Positions 17,495 through 24,868 of a stretch of DNA of 64,000 nucleotides are shown here, piece after piece. Under the pieces are notes generated by a model. That model was not told where the DNA came from, did no database searches, and saw only the letters and a list, made by a program, of their open reading frames with translations. The position numbers were made by a program, and so were the translations under genes. The DNA is taken from the NCBI GenBank assembly GCA_937944445.1, contig CALDYP010000026.1, forward strand, positions 62,001 through 126,000, in the 5' to 3' direction. Source of the DNA: an uncultured Anaerolineae bacterium. GTDB lineage: Bacteria > Chloroflexota > Anaerolineae > Aggregatilineales > Phototrophicaceae. Position 1 is the stretch's first letter. Every line of letters begins with the position of its first letter.

Positions 17495-18508
17495 TCACTT
17501 GCCGAGGCCGGTAGCTTCCAACAGCTTGTTGGCCTCGTCAACGCTGAGCGTCGTCTCGTGCAAGATGCTGTAGGGAAGCCGATGCTCGCGGGCATAGGCA
17601 GGGAACATCGCCAGCGTGTCGAGGATGTCCTCTCGGCGCAGGCGATCCATCCGCACCCCAGCCGAGATCAACGTGTCGCGGATCGGGCCGATGTTCTGCT
17701 TGTGCAGCGCCGCCGCCACCAAGATGCCCGGCCCCACTAAGTCCGCATACGGCACGCCCGTCCGGCTCACCTTCGGCTCAATGGCGTAAGCAAAGTACTG
17801 CTCGCTGCCTTCCTGTGGGCGGTTGTGGCCAAGCTGATTGGTCAACTGTACCTCCACACAGATCAGATCAAGCAAGTTGCGCAAGGCGTCTATCTTGCCT
17901 GCGCCCACGTCCGCCGCGATCTTGTACGCCTGTTGGGCGATGCCCGCCGCAATGCTGGCCGCCCACGGCTGGAAGCGCTCTTCGGGCGTGTTCTGCCTGC
18001 GCTCCGCTGCAAACTTCCAATCCAGCAGGCCGGTTGTCATGCTCAGAATCTCGACAATGCCCGTGCCGCGGATATGCGCCGGGGCGGTTGAGATCACGTC
18101 CATGTCAACGATGACGCGCTCCGCCGGGCCAGTCGTGTAGTAGCGGACGGTGTTGTCCTCGCGCGCGGCCACCAATGCTGTGAAGAACCCATCCACGCTG
18201 AGCGCGGTCGGGATGAGCACAGATGGCAGGTTGTTCTTCCACGCGATGTACTTGGCTGTGTCAGCGGCACGCCCCCCCCCAATGCCATAGACCACTTCCA
18301 CTTGCGGCGGCAGTGATGCGGCCATCGCGTTGAGGTAGCCGATCTCCGTCGTGAGCGGCTCCGCCTGCACCGCAATCGGCAGCGACAGCAGCGGCCCCAC
18401 TGACGACCATGCGCGATTGCCCGTCAACACCGCGGTGGTTCGCGTCTCTTTTACGGTCGACAGCTCGCGCAGCTCAACACGTGGCAAATTCCACAAGGTC
18501 TCAACCAT
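17495..18508 (-). CDS. glycerol-1-phosphate dehydrogenase-like protein without the metal ligands
   Basis: 337 residues of the iron-containing alcohol dehydrogenase/G1PDH (EgsA/AraM) superfamily. The NAD(P) loop GIGGGRAADTAK (about 75-86), the PTALSVDGFF segment (about 100-109) and LDWKFA (about 162-167) match G1PDH. By eye the three Zn/Ni ligands are replaced. The Asp of the G-x-G-D loop is Glu153. The His of the S-E-H motif is Gln237 (GSEQYFAYA). The His of the second motif (L-H-G) aligns with Tyr254. The catalytic mechanism of the family is metal-dependent, so this is either a non-enzymatic homologue or one with altered chemistry. AAGGGAG precedes the ATG. Probably heads an operon with the downstream phosphomutase. 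Confidence 0.7.
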   Translation of the reverse strand: MVETLWNLPRVELRELSTVKETRTTAVLTGNRAWSSVGPLLSLPIAVQAEPLTTEIGYLNAMAASLPPQVEVVYGIGGGRAADTAKYIAWKNNLPSVLIPTALSVDGFFTALVAAREDNTVRYYTTGPAERVIVDMDVISTAPAHIRGTGIVEILSMTTGLLDWKFAAERRQNTPEERFQPWAASIAAGIAQQAYKIAADVGAGKIDALRNLLDLICVEVQLTNQLGHNRPQEGSEQYFAYAIEPKVSRTGVPYADLVGPGILVAAALHKQNIGPIRDTLISAGVRMDRLRREDILDTLAMFPAYAREHRLPYSILHETTLSVDEANKLLEATGLGK

Positions 18509-18551
18509 CGGGTAAACTCCCTTGAGTGCCTAAACACAGCCCAACACGCTA

Positions 18552-18581
18552 ACTATAGTCAAAAGTCGGCACTTTTGCCAA
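18552..18581 (-). promoter_or_regulatory. sigma70-type promoter for the G1PDH-like gene
   Basis: On the minus strand TTGGCA (18581-18576), an 18-base spacer and TATAGT (18557-18552), about 45 bases before the start codon. Confidence 0.5.
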
Positions 18582-18666
18582 CCGCAGCGCACTCTTCCCC
18601 CTGTTCCAGCGCCACACTGCGTTGTATCTTTAACGAACAGGTGACACGACTCCAAAGGAGTAGCTC

Positions 18667-19200
18667 ATGAGCTTTTTCAGCAGCCGCCGCCCCTCGGAGG
18701 AAGAAAGCGCCCCGCGCCCAGCCTTGCCAGCTTCCCCCGTTGGGTTTGACACCGTAATTGGCTCCAACTGCACCATTGAGGGCACGCTCAGCAGCGTGGG
18801 CAACGTGCGCATCGACGGCACGTTTACCGGCACGCTCGACATCACCGGCAACGTGCTTGTAGGCGAGACCGCTCGCATCACCGCCGACATCGACGCCAAG
18901 AACATCAGCATCGCCGGGGCGGTGCGCGGCAACGTCACCGGCAACCGCGTTCAACTGCTGCGCACCGGACGCATTTGGGGCGACATCAACGCCAACGCCT
19001 TGACTACGGAAGAAGGGGCCTTCATCGACGGCAAGATCACCATGAAAGGCCACCAAGCCAACAACCCCCAGCCGGCTGCTCAAGAGCCTGAGGCCGCGGC
19101 CGTGCCGCCTGCCGACACCGCTGAGCCGCCCGCTGGTGAGGGCGAATCATCATCCACGGTTGAAACTAACAAAACCGATCAAGAGGACACTGAGGCATGA
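18667..19200 (+). CDS. bactofilin (polymer-forming cytoskeletal protein)
   Basis: 177 residues. The central right-handed beta-helix (about 22-122) shows the family pattern of repeating G-x-[IV] strands: TVIGSNCTIEGTL, VRIDGTFTGTLDI, NVLVGETARITADI and NISIAGAVRGNV. The flanks are disordered: a Ser/Arg/Pro N-terminus with a possible membrane-targeting peptide (MSFFSSRR), and a long acidic Ala/Pro/Glu-rich C-terminus. Bactofilins self-assemble into filaments without nucleotide and position envelope machinery. AAGGAG lies 8 bases upstream of ATG. The stop overlaps the ATG of the tyrosine phosphatase gene (ATGA), implying coupled translation. Confidence 0.9.
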   Translation: MSFFSSRRPSEEESAPRPALPASPVGFDTVIGSNCTIEGTLSSVGNVRIDGTFTGTLDITGNVLVGETARITADIDAKNISIAGAVRGNVTGNRVQLLRTGRIWGDINANALTTEEGAFIDGKITMKGHQANNPQPAAQEPEAAAVPPADTAEPPAGEGESSSTVETNKTDQEDTEA

Positions 19201-19670
19201 TCCGCGTCTTGATGCTCTGCATGGGCAACATCTGCCGCTCGCCCATGGCCGAGGCGGTCTTCCGCGACATGGTCGAAAAAGCAGGACTGTCAGACAAGAT
19301 CAGCGTGGACAGCGCCGGCACAAGCGGCTACCACGTTGGAGAAACGGCTCACCCGCGCACGCTGCAAGTGCTAGAGCGCCACGGCATCGAGTATGCGGGC
19401 ACGAGCCGCCAAGTGCGGGCTGAGGACTTCGTCCGCTTCGATTACGTGCTGGCGATGGATCGGGACAACCTGCTTCAGATCGACCGTTTCATTCTAACCA
19501 GCCAAGCCCAAGTTGACCTATTCCTGTCATACGCCCATCGCGCGGGGTTGATAGACCACGACGAGGTGAGTGACCCCTACTACAACAATCGCTTTGAAGA
19601 TACTTACGAGGTGATCCAAGTGGGCTGTAAGGCCCTGTTGGATCACCTGCGCGAGCGTCATCAGCTCTGA
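19197..19670 (+). CDS. low-molecular-weight protein tyrosine phosphatase
   Basis: 157 residues with the P-loop CMGNICRS at 8-15 (C-x5-R, where Cys8 is the nucleophile) and the general acid Asp in VSDPYYN (about 128-134). Active-site residues are complete. Bacterial LMW-PTPs usually dephosphorylate BY-kinases and glycan enzymes, so it may counteract tyrosine phosphorylation in the exopolysaccharide pathway. Its ATG overlaps the bactofilin stop by 4 bases. The 3' end overlaps the convergent membrane-protein gene by 10 bases. Confidence 0.93.
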   Translation: MIRVLMLCMGNICRSPMAEAVFRDMVEKAGLSDKISVDSAGTSGYHVGETAHPRTLQVLERHGIEYAGTSRQVRAEDFVRFDYVLAMDRDNLLQIDRFILTSQAQVDLFLSYAHRAGLIDHDEVSDPYYNNRFEDTYEVIQVGCKALLDHLRERHQL

Positions 19671-20185
19671 CGGTTAGAGGCGCGGCTGCGGCTTGTGCGT
19701 GACCGCGACGCTGGCGCGCTCTGCGCTGCAACCAGCGACGGTGGCGGCTTATCTTTGGCCGCCGTCACGCGCTTCAACTCTCTGAGCATGTAGCGGCTGT
19801 TGCGATAGTCGCCCACCAGCGGCACATACGCCACGATCGCAATCCCAAACACGACCAACCCCAATACCACCTGCCCCTGCAGGGCCAGCAGCAGACCGAT
19901 GGCCGCGAGCGCCGCCATGACGATGTACACCTTTTCAGGCTGGACGCCTTCGCTCACGTAGCCGCGGATGATCGTCACGTCTTTGGCCTTCTCCATCGTG
20001 GCGCGCAGCCGCGTCGTCCGCTTGATGCCGAGCAGCACCGTGTGCGTCAGCCAGTCAAACGAGCCGCTCTTTTCCACGACGCCCTGAATGGCGGGACGGC
20101 TGCGCGTGCCCTTCTCAGCCATGCGCGCGGTCAGTTCAGCGTTGATCTGTTTGATCGTTTTGGGGCTGTAAAGCTCAAAATGCAC
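19661..20185 (-). CDS. membrane protein of unknown function, two helices
   Basis: 174 residues, family not recognised. A soluble, basic N-terminus of about 85 residues precedes two adjacent hydrophobic helices (about 88-105 and 107-124), separated only by a short turn. A basic Ser/Arg/Ala-rich tail (SRSRTSRSRASNRQS) follows, likely cytoplasmic. It lies 17 bases downstream of the SDR gene on the same strand and probably shares its transcript. Confidence 0.7.
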   Translation of the reverse strand: MHFELYSPKTIKQINAELTARMAEKGTRSRPAIQGVVEKSGSFDWLTHTVLLGIKRTTRLRATMEKAKDVTIIRGYVSEGVQPEKVYIVMAALAAIGLLLALQGQVVLGLVVFGIAIVAYVPLVGDYRNSRYMLRELKRVTAAKDKPPPSLVAAQSAPASRSRTSRSRASNRQS

Positions 20186-20201
20186 GCGACTCCCTCATCT
20201 T

Positions 20202-20972
20202 TCACAACGAGCCGAGCGTGATGCCGCCATCTGCCACGAACACCGCCCCCGTGACGAAGGACGACGCCGGCGAGGCCAACCACAGCGCCAGCCCTGCAAT
20301 GTCCACTGGCTGGCCAATGCGACCAACGGGCGTCTTCATCATCACCTGCTCCATCATGCGGTCATTTTCCCACAGCACCTGCGCAAACTTGGTCTGCACC
20401 AAGCCGGGCGCGATGGCGTTCACTTGGATGTTCTCACGCCCCAGCTCCATCGCCAGCGTTTTCGTTAAGCTGATTAGCGCTGCTTTCGTCACGCTGTAGA
20501 TGCCCTGAAAGTGCCCGGGGTTCAGCCCGACGATGCTTGCGATGTTGATGATCTTGCCGCCCCCGTGCTGGCGCATGATCGGCACTACTGCCTGACACAG
20601 CCAGACGTTGCCCATCAGGTTCACCTCAATCGTCTTCTGCCATAGGCTGTCCTCCGCCTCCAAGACTGGCCCAAAGTGCGGGTTCGTGGCGGCATTGTTC
20701 ACCAAGATGTCGATCCGACCGTAGTGCTCAACTGTTTTCTGAGCCAGCTCGATCAGCGTCTGCTTCTGGCCGGTGTGGGCAGCGATAGCAATGGCGTCGC
20801 CGCCCTGTTCGCGAATCCCTGCGACAACCTGTTCAAGGTCGGCTTGTTTGCGGCTGGCCAGCACCACTTTGGCCCCAGCCTTCGCGAATTCTTCTGCGAT
20901 GCTCTGGCCGATGCCGCGGCTCGCGCCCGTCACAATCGCTACCTTGCCTGCAATATCAAACAACTGAGACAT
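20202..20972 (-). CDS. SDR-family oxidoreductase (classical)
   Basis: 256 residues with a full set of classical SDR motifs: TGASRGIG (about 15-22) for NAD(P), NNAATN (about 92-97), Ser in NIASIVG (about 147) and YSVTK (about 160-164). The PG-x-V-x-T loop is APGLVQTKF. The C-terminal GAVFVADGGITLGSL resembles 2-deoxygluconate or 3-oxoacyl-type dehydrogenases and the DHRS4 group. Substrate not assignable. It starts a short minus-strand run with the downstream two-helix membrane protein; a DUF4177-like gene lies 38 bases upstream. Confidence 0.9.
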   Translation of the reverse strand: MSQLFDIAGKVAIVTGASRGIGQSIAEEFAKAGAKVVLASRKQADLEQVVAGIREQGGDAIAIAAHTGQKQTLIELAQKTVEHYGRIDILVNNAATNPHFGPVLEAEDSLWQKTIEVNLMGNVWLCQAVVPIMRQHGGGKIINIASIVGLNPGHFQGIYSVTKAALISLTKTLAMELGRENIQVNAIAPGLVQTKFAQVLWENDRMMEQVMMKTPVGRIGQPVDIAGLALWLASPASSFVTGAVFVADGGITLGSL

Positions 20973-21010
20973 GTTCTGCTCCTGAGTGATGGATCAACAC
21001 ACACGCCAAG

Positions 21011-21235
21011 CTAGGCGTTAGGGTCAGTGCCCAGATCGAGTCGTTCTAAATTGACAGCCGTATCGCGGCGCTCGCGCTGGAGGATGACAAAGCCCCAGAC
21101 CATTTCAGCGCCTGTGCCCCCACCAGCGGTCTTGATCTCCCAACCATCGTTGACTAGACGGGTCAACGTTTCTTCGCCGTCCTCGCGCCCTTCGCGGTCG
21201 TTGATGAACGTGATGATTTTCACTTCGTAGGCCAT
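21011..21235 (-). CDS. small DUF4177-like protein
   Basis: 74 residues. The layout is an N-terminal strand EVKIITFI, a short helix GEETLTRLVNDGWEIKTA and a C-terminal strand WGFVILQRER. It matches the DUF4177 pattern (strand, helix ending G-W-E, strand) found in small proteins of unknown function. It is probably co-transcribed with the downstream SDR gene (38 bases). Confidence 0.7.
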   Translation of the reverse strand: MAYEVKIITFINDREGREDGEETLTRLVNDGWEIKTAGGGTGAEMVWGFVILQRERRDTAVNLERLDLGTDPNA

Positions 21236-21308
21236 GTGCGCCCCCTAGAAGATACGCTGACGCACATCATTGTAACGCCAATCAGCGCATAGGACGAACG
21301 CTGCAAGG

Positions 21309-22112
21309 CTACAGGCCAACGTCGCGTTGCTGCCAACCCACCAACGCCAGCAGCACCATGCCCACCATCACCGCCAGCAGCAGCAAGACATCCCCCCATT
21401 GAATCCCACGCGCCACCACATCCGACGCAGCGTTGTACGCGAGGAAGGAAAACTGCCGCAGCGTCGGCATGATCCCCTCGCTGATTGCTGACCCCAGCGT
21501 GTCCAAGAAGTAGCTGACGAGGACGAAGACCGCCGCCACGCCCAGCACCAGCCAACGCCTGCGCAGCACCACCCCCAACAGCGCCGTTGAGACGATCATC
21601 ATCATTAGGGCGGGGTAAAATCCGAGCGTCGCCTCGAACTGGCGCGCAAGGTTGACCTCTAGCTCAATCAGCAGCGAGCCGATCATCAACCCGCTGAACG
21701 ACAAGAGCAGCACCAGCGCCGTCAGCACAGCGTGCGCCAGCACGCGCTCAAGGAAGATGCGCGTGCGGCTGACCGGCTGCGCCAGCAGCACGCTCATGAT
21801 GCCCGCCTCTTCTTCGTTGGCGGTGATACTGGCCCCAGCCAACACCCCATACACCGCCAAGATCAACACGATGCGCGTGAACAAGAGACTTGCAAGGAAG
21901 CTGTCAGGCGTGAATTGTTCGTTCACGTTGAGGCCGAACGTCTGCATCAGCGCAGGCGGCAGCGCGCGGAACAACTGCTCGAACTGCCGCAGCGCGTCCA
22001 GATTAGGGAAGAAGCTCATCGTAAGCAGGTTCAGCAGCCCCATGCCTACGCCCCATGCGAGCGCCGTCCGCCAATGATGCCGCAGCGCCTGCCGAAAGAT
22101 CACCCATGCCAT
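21309..22112 (-). CDS. ABC-2 type transporter permease
   Basis: 267 residues with about six membrane helices and the ABC-2 layout: a large external loop after helix 1 (about 35-75), the conserved cytosolic EEEAGIMSVLLAQPVSRTRIF (about 99-119) that contacts the ATPase, and paired C-terminal helices. It ends WQQRDVGL, typical of drug or lipid ABC-2 permeases. It begins 1 base after the stop of its ATPase gene; together they form a complete exporter. Confidence 0.87.
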   Translation of the reverse strand: MAWVIFRQALRHHWRTALAWGVGMGLLNLLTMSFFPNLDALRQFEQLFRALPPALMQTFGLNVNEQFTPDSFLASLLFTRIVLILAVYGVLAGASITANEEEAGIMSVLLAQPVSRTRIFLERVLAHAVLTALVLLLSFSGLMIGSLLIELEVNLARQFEATLGFYPALMMMIVSTALLGVVLRRRWLVLGVAAVFVLVSYFLDTLGSAISEGIMPTLRQFSFLAYNAASDVVARGIQWGDVLLLLAVMVGMVLLALVGWQQRDVGL

Positions 22113-22113
22113 G

Positions 22114-23040
22114 TCAGTTTACCTTTTCGTTGTCACCGTAGAACGCGAGGAACACTTCTTCCAGCGATGGCTCGCTGATGAGCAGGTCTTGCACCGGCAG
22201 ATGGGCCAACTGTTCTACCAGCGGCTGCATCTGGCCGACGTAGGTAAAGCGCAGCGTGGCGCTCCCGTTGGTCAAATCGCGCACGTTGGGCAGCGCCTCT
22301 AAACAGGCGGCGGCGTGCGCCTGCGCTTCAAGCGGCACTTGCAGCACCACCTTCCGCACGCCATTTGCCAGCAAACCTTGCACATTTTCGACCGACTGCA
22401 ACTCACCGCCGCGCAGGATGCCCACGCGGTCACAAATCGACTGCACTTCGCTCAACACATGCGACGACAAGAAGACCGTCCGCCCTTCAGCTTTGGCTTC
22501 AAGCATCAACTGATTGAACGTGTGCTGCAGCAGCGGGTCAAGCCCGCTGGTTGGCTCATCGAGGATGAGCAGATCCGGCTTGTGCATCAACGCCAACACC
22601 AGCCCCACCTTGCGTTTGTTGCCGGTCGAATACTCACGAATGCGCTTGCTCGGGTCTAGATTGAGGCGCTGCGCCAACTCATCTGCGTAGCGCAGCTGTG
22701 GTGTCGAGTTCCCGCGTAGTTGCGCAAAATCTCGGATGATCTGGCTGGCGCGCTCACCACGCCACAGCGCCAGCTCGCCGGGCATGAAGCCAACCCGCTT
22801 GTGCACCTCAACTGACTCGCGCGAGACGTCCCTGCCGAAGATGCTGGCTCGGCCTGCGGTAGGCCGAATGATGTCAAGCAGGATGTGAATCGTCGTGCTC
22901 TTGCCGGCCCCGTTCGGCCCCAGATAGCCAAACACTTCTCCTTGATGAACGCTCAGCGTCAGGTCATGCAGCGCAGTGAACGCCTTACGCCCCTGTCCAT
23001 ATTGTTTTGAAAGCCGCTGGATGTCGATCACGGGCTGCAT
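22114..23040 (-). CDS. ABC transporter ATP-binding protein (exporter type)
   Basis: 308 residues. Walker A GPNGAGKST (about 41-49), signature YSTGNKRKVGL (about 137-147, a variant of LSGGQ), Walker B LLILDEPTSGLDP and the switch His in SSHVLSEV. The C-terminal 80 residues form the regulatory extension typical of ABC-2 drug exporters (CcmA/NatA group). The permease follows immediately. Substrate unknown. Confidence 0.93.
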   Translation of the reverse strand: MQPVIDIQRLSKQYGQGRKAFTALHDLTLSVHQGEVFGYLGPNGAGKSTTIHILLDIIRPTAGRASIFGRDVSRESVEVHKRVGFMPGELALWRGERASQIIRDFAQLRGNSTPQLRYADELAQRLNLDPSKRIREYSTGNKRKVGLVLALMHKPDLLILDEPTSGLDPLLQHTFNQLMLEAKAEGRTVFLSSHVLSEVQSICDRVGILRGGELQSVENVQGLLANGVRKVVLQVPLEAQAHAAACLEALPNVRDLTNGSATLRFTYVGQMQPLVEQLAHLPVQDLLISEPSLEEVFLAFYGDNEKVN

Positions 23041-23105
23041 GGTTCCCCCTTCTTGCTTTGTATGCCTAGCAAAAGATTACACCCGAATTTTTACAGCAAA
23101 CGATC

Positions 23106-23128
23106 AGACCCCCAACATGTGGGGGTCT
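23106..23128 (-). terminator. hairpin between the amylase and ABC genes, possible terminator
   Basis: A perfect 9-bp inverted repeat AGACCCCCA (23106-23114) / TGGGGGTCT (23120-23128) with a 5-base loop, 29 bases after the amylase stop. There is no T-run, so it may be a weak terminator or an RNA-stability hairpin. Confidence 0.4.
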
Positions 23129-23156
23129 AGACATGATCACACAGTTAGGGGCTTGC

Positions 23157-24680
23157 TTAAACGGCTGCCAGCGAGACGCTTTGCCCCTCAGCAATAAATG
23201 TCACGTGGTAGATGCTGGCCTGATTGCCTGCGAGCTGCACCGTCCACCCGTTGAGCAGGTCGTCCGCTGCTGCCTCGATCACATGACCGCTGAGCGCATC
23301 GCGCATCAGGACGGTGCAGCCTGTGTGAGCGTCCATCAACCGCCCGAGGTGGATTTTCGCTGTGGCGGGCGTCTCGCCCATGTTGAGGGCGATCAGCCGC
23401 AGCTCGTCTTGATGCTGCCACGCATACGCCAACACTTGCTGATACGTGCCTGAACTGCCAACGTTGGCGCGCTCGAACAACTGCCAGCGGCCATGACGGT
23501 AGATCGGGTCGGCGGCCTCGGCTAGCAGTGTGCGATAGAACGCCGCCAGCGACAGATCAAGCGGTTCCACGGGCTGGCGCGCAATCTGAACGGGCAGCTT
23601 GACACGCCGCCCCACAAACTGCCCATCGTGCAGCAGCACCGCCCCCGGCACGGTCAAGATCAGGGTGGCGAACACCTTGCTGCGCTCGACGCCAAAGCTA
23701 GCCGCCGCGCGCGGCTCGTCGTGGTTTTCAATGAAGCGGATGTTGTGCTCCAAGAAAGACAACTCCGCTTTGAAGTGATAAAAGACGCCTTCATAGTTGT
23801 GCTTGAGCGCGTGGTCGTAGAGCGTCTTGTCGTAGGTGTAATCAAAGCCTTGTTGGAGCATCTCATACTCCATGTGCCAGTACACTTCAGCGATGAACAG
23901 GAAATCAGGGTACTGTGACTTAATCGCGGGGATGACTTCCTGCCAGTACTGCTTGGGCAGGGGCTTCAAGCCGCGCCAGCCCCACGTGCGCAGGAAGACC
24001 TCATCGACCATCAGCATCGCCATGTCACAGCGCACCGCGTCGCACATCGTCGCGATCTCAGTCAGCGTGTCGATCACCGCCGCGCGCAGGTCAGGGTTAA
24101 AGATGTTCAATTGGGCGGTATCGATCCAACTCGGGAAGTTCGGGTCACGGCCATGGGCAATTACCACCGTTGCGCCGTTCCTCGTTGTGACAGGGAAGAA
24201 GCCGCCGCGATCTTTTTGCAGCAGCTCGGGCGTCCCTTGCACGAAATACTCAGGGTGCTCGGTCAGCCACGGATGATCCATCCCGACGTGGTTGGGCACG
24301 AAGTCCAGCATTAAGCGGATGCCGTGCGCGCGCATCTGGCGTCGGAACGTCTCTAGGCCGCGCTTGCCGCCCAGATCGCGGTCGATGCGATAGCCGCCGA
24401 TAGCATATGCCGAGCCGACCACGTCATCAGGGGTCACGTCTGGCAGCGCCCCGCGATACTCATGCACGTAGTTGAGCGCGCTCTGGCGGCATTTCTCCCC
24501 GCGATGCCAAATGCCCATCAACCAAATGAAGTTGATGTGATAGCTTGCCAACTCGTTGATCACTTCCTGCGGAATGCTGCCCAGATGAATTGGGCGGCCA
24601 AACTGCGCCGACAACGTGTTGAGCCAGACACGCGTGTTGATCTGGTAGACGATTGGGCGCTGCGCTTGCAGATGAGTCAT
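23157..24680 (-). CDS. GH13 alpha-amylase-family glycosidase, cytoplasmic
   Basis: 507 residues without signal peptide. The four GH13 regions are intact: DFVPNHVG, VRCDMAMLM (nucleophile Asp), IAEVYW (acid/base Glu) and FIENHDEPR (transition-state Asp). The region from HINFIWLMGIWHRG to SAYAIGGYRID resembles enzymes acting on malto-oligosaccharides or trehalose-type substrates. A C-terminal beta domain (about 420-500) follows the barrel. A near-perfect LacI-family operator lies upstream, so expression is probably sugar-controlled. Exact specificity is not assignable. Confidence 0.88.
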   Translation of the reverse strand: MTHLQAQRPIVYQINTRVWLNTLSAQFGRPIHLGSIPQEVINELASYHINFIWLMGIWHRGEKCRQSALNYVHEYRGALPDVTPDDVVGSAYAIGGYRIDRDLGGKRGLETFRRQMRAHGIRLMLDFVPNHVGMDHPWLTEHPEYFVQGTPELLQKDRGGFFPVTTRNGATVVIAHGRDPNFPSWIDTAQLNIFNPDLRAAVIDTLTEIATMCDAVRCDMAMLMVDEVFLRTWGWRGLKPLPKQYWQEVIPAIKSQYPDFLFIAEVYWHMEYEMLQQGFDYTYDKTLYDHALKHNYEGVFYHFKAELSFLEHNIRFIENHDEPRAAASFGVERSKVFATLILTVPGAVLLHDGQFVGRRVKLPVQIARQPVEPLDLSLAAFYRTLLAEAADPIYRHGRWQLFERANVGSSGTYQQVLAYAWQHQDELRLIALNMGETPATAKIHLGRLMDAHTGCTVLMRDALSGHVIEAAADDLLNGWTVQLAGNQASIYHVTFIAEGQSVSLAAV

Positions 24681-24723
24681 AAAATCGCTCCCAGCGAGGT
24701 GGGCTGTTCAAAGTTGATTTTAT

Positions 24724-24737
24724 TGTAACCGATTACA
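24724..24737. promoter_or_regulatory. LacI-family operator upstream of the amylase gene
   Basis: TGTAACCGATTACA fits the TGTAAnCGnTTACA consensus of LacI/GalR/MalR-type repressors, with the central CG and 5-bp arms. It lies 44-57 bases before the amylase ATG on the minus strand and overlaps its likely -10 (TACAAT). It is also about 130 bases upstream of the divergent L,D-transpeptidase gene. No lacI-type gene is in the window. Confidence 0.65.
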
Positions 24738-24868
24738 CACTCTCCCGACCACCGACTATTTGCCAACGCTAACCTGCCGATTTTGCCTGAGCGCCTGATG
24801 AGCCAGCCCCATGCATTTCGCCGCAAATTGCGTAAAATAAGGGCAGGTAAAATTTGGGACAAAATCAA

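Noticed and set aside
17495-18508. Claim of archaeal-type lipid synthesis from the G1PDH-like gene plus the CDP-alcohol phosphotransferase
   Set aside because: Metal ligands are missing in the first, and the second looks like a phosphatidyl-polyol enzyme. No GGGP synthase is seen.
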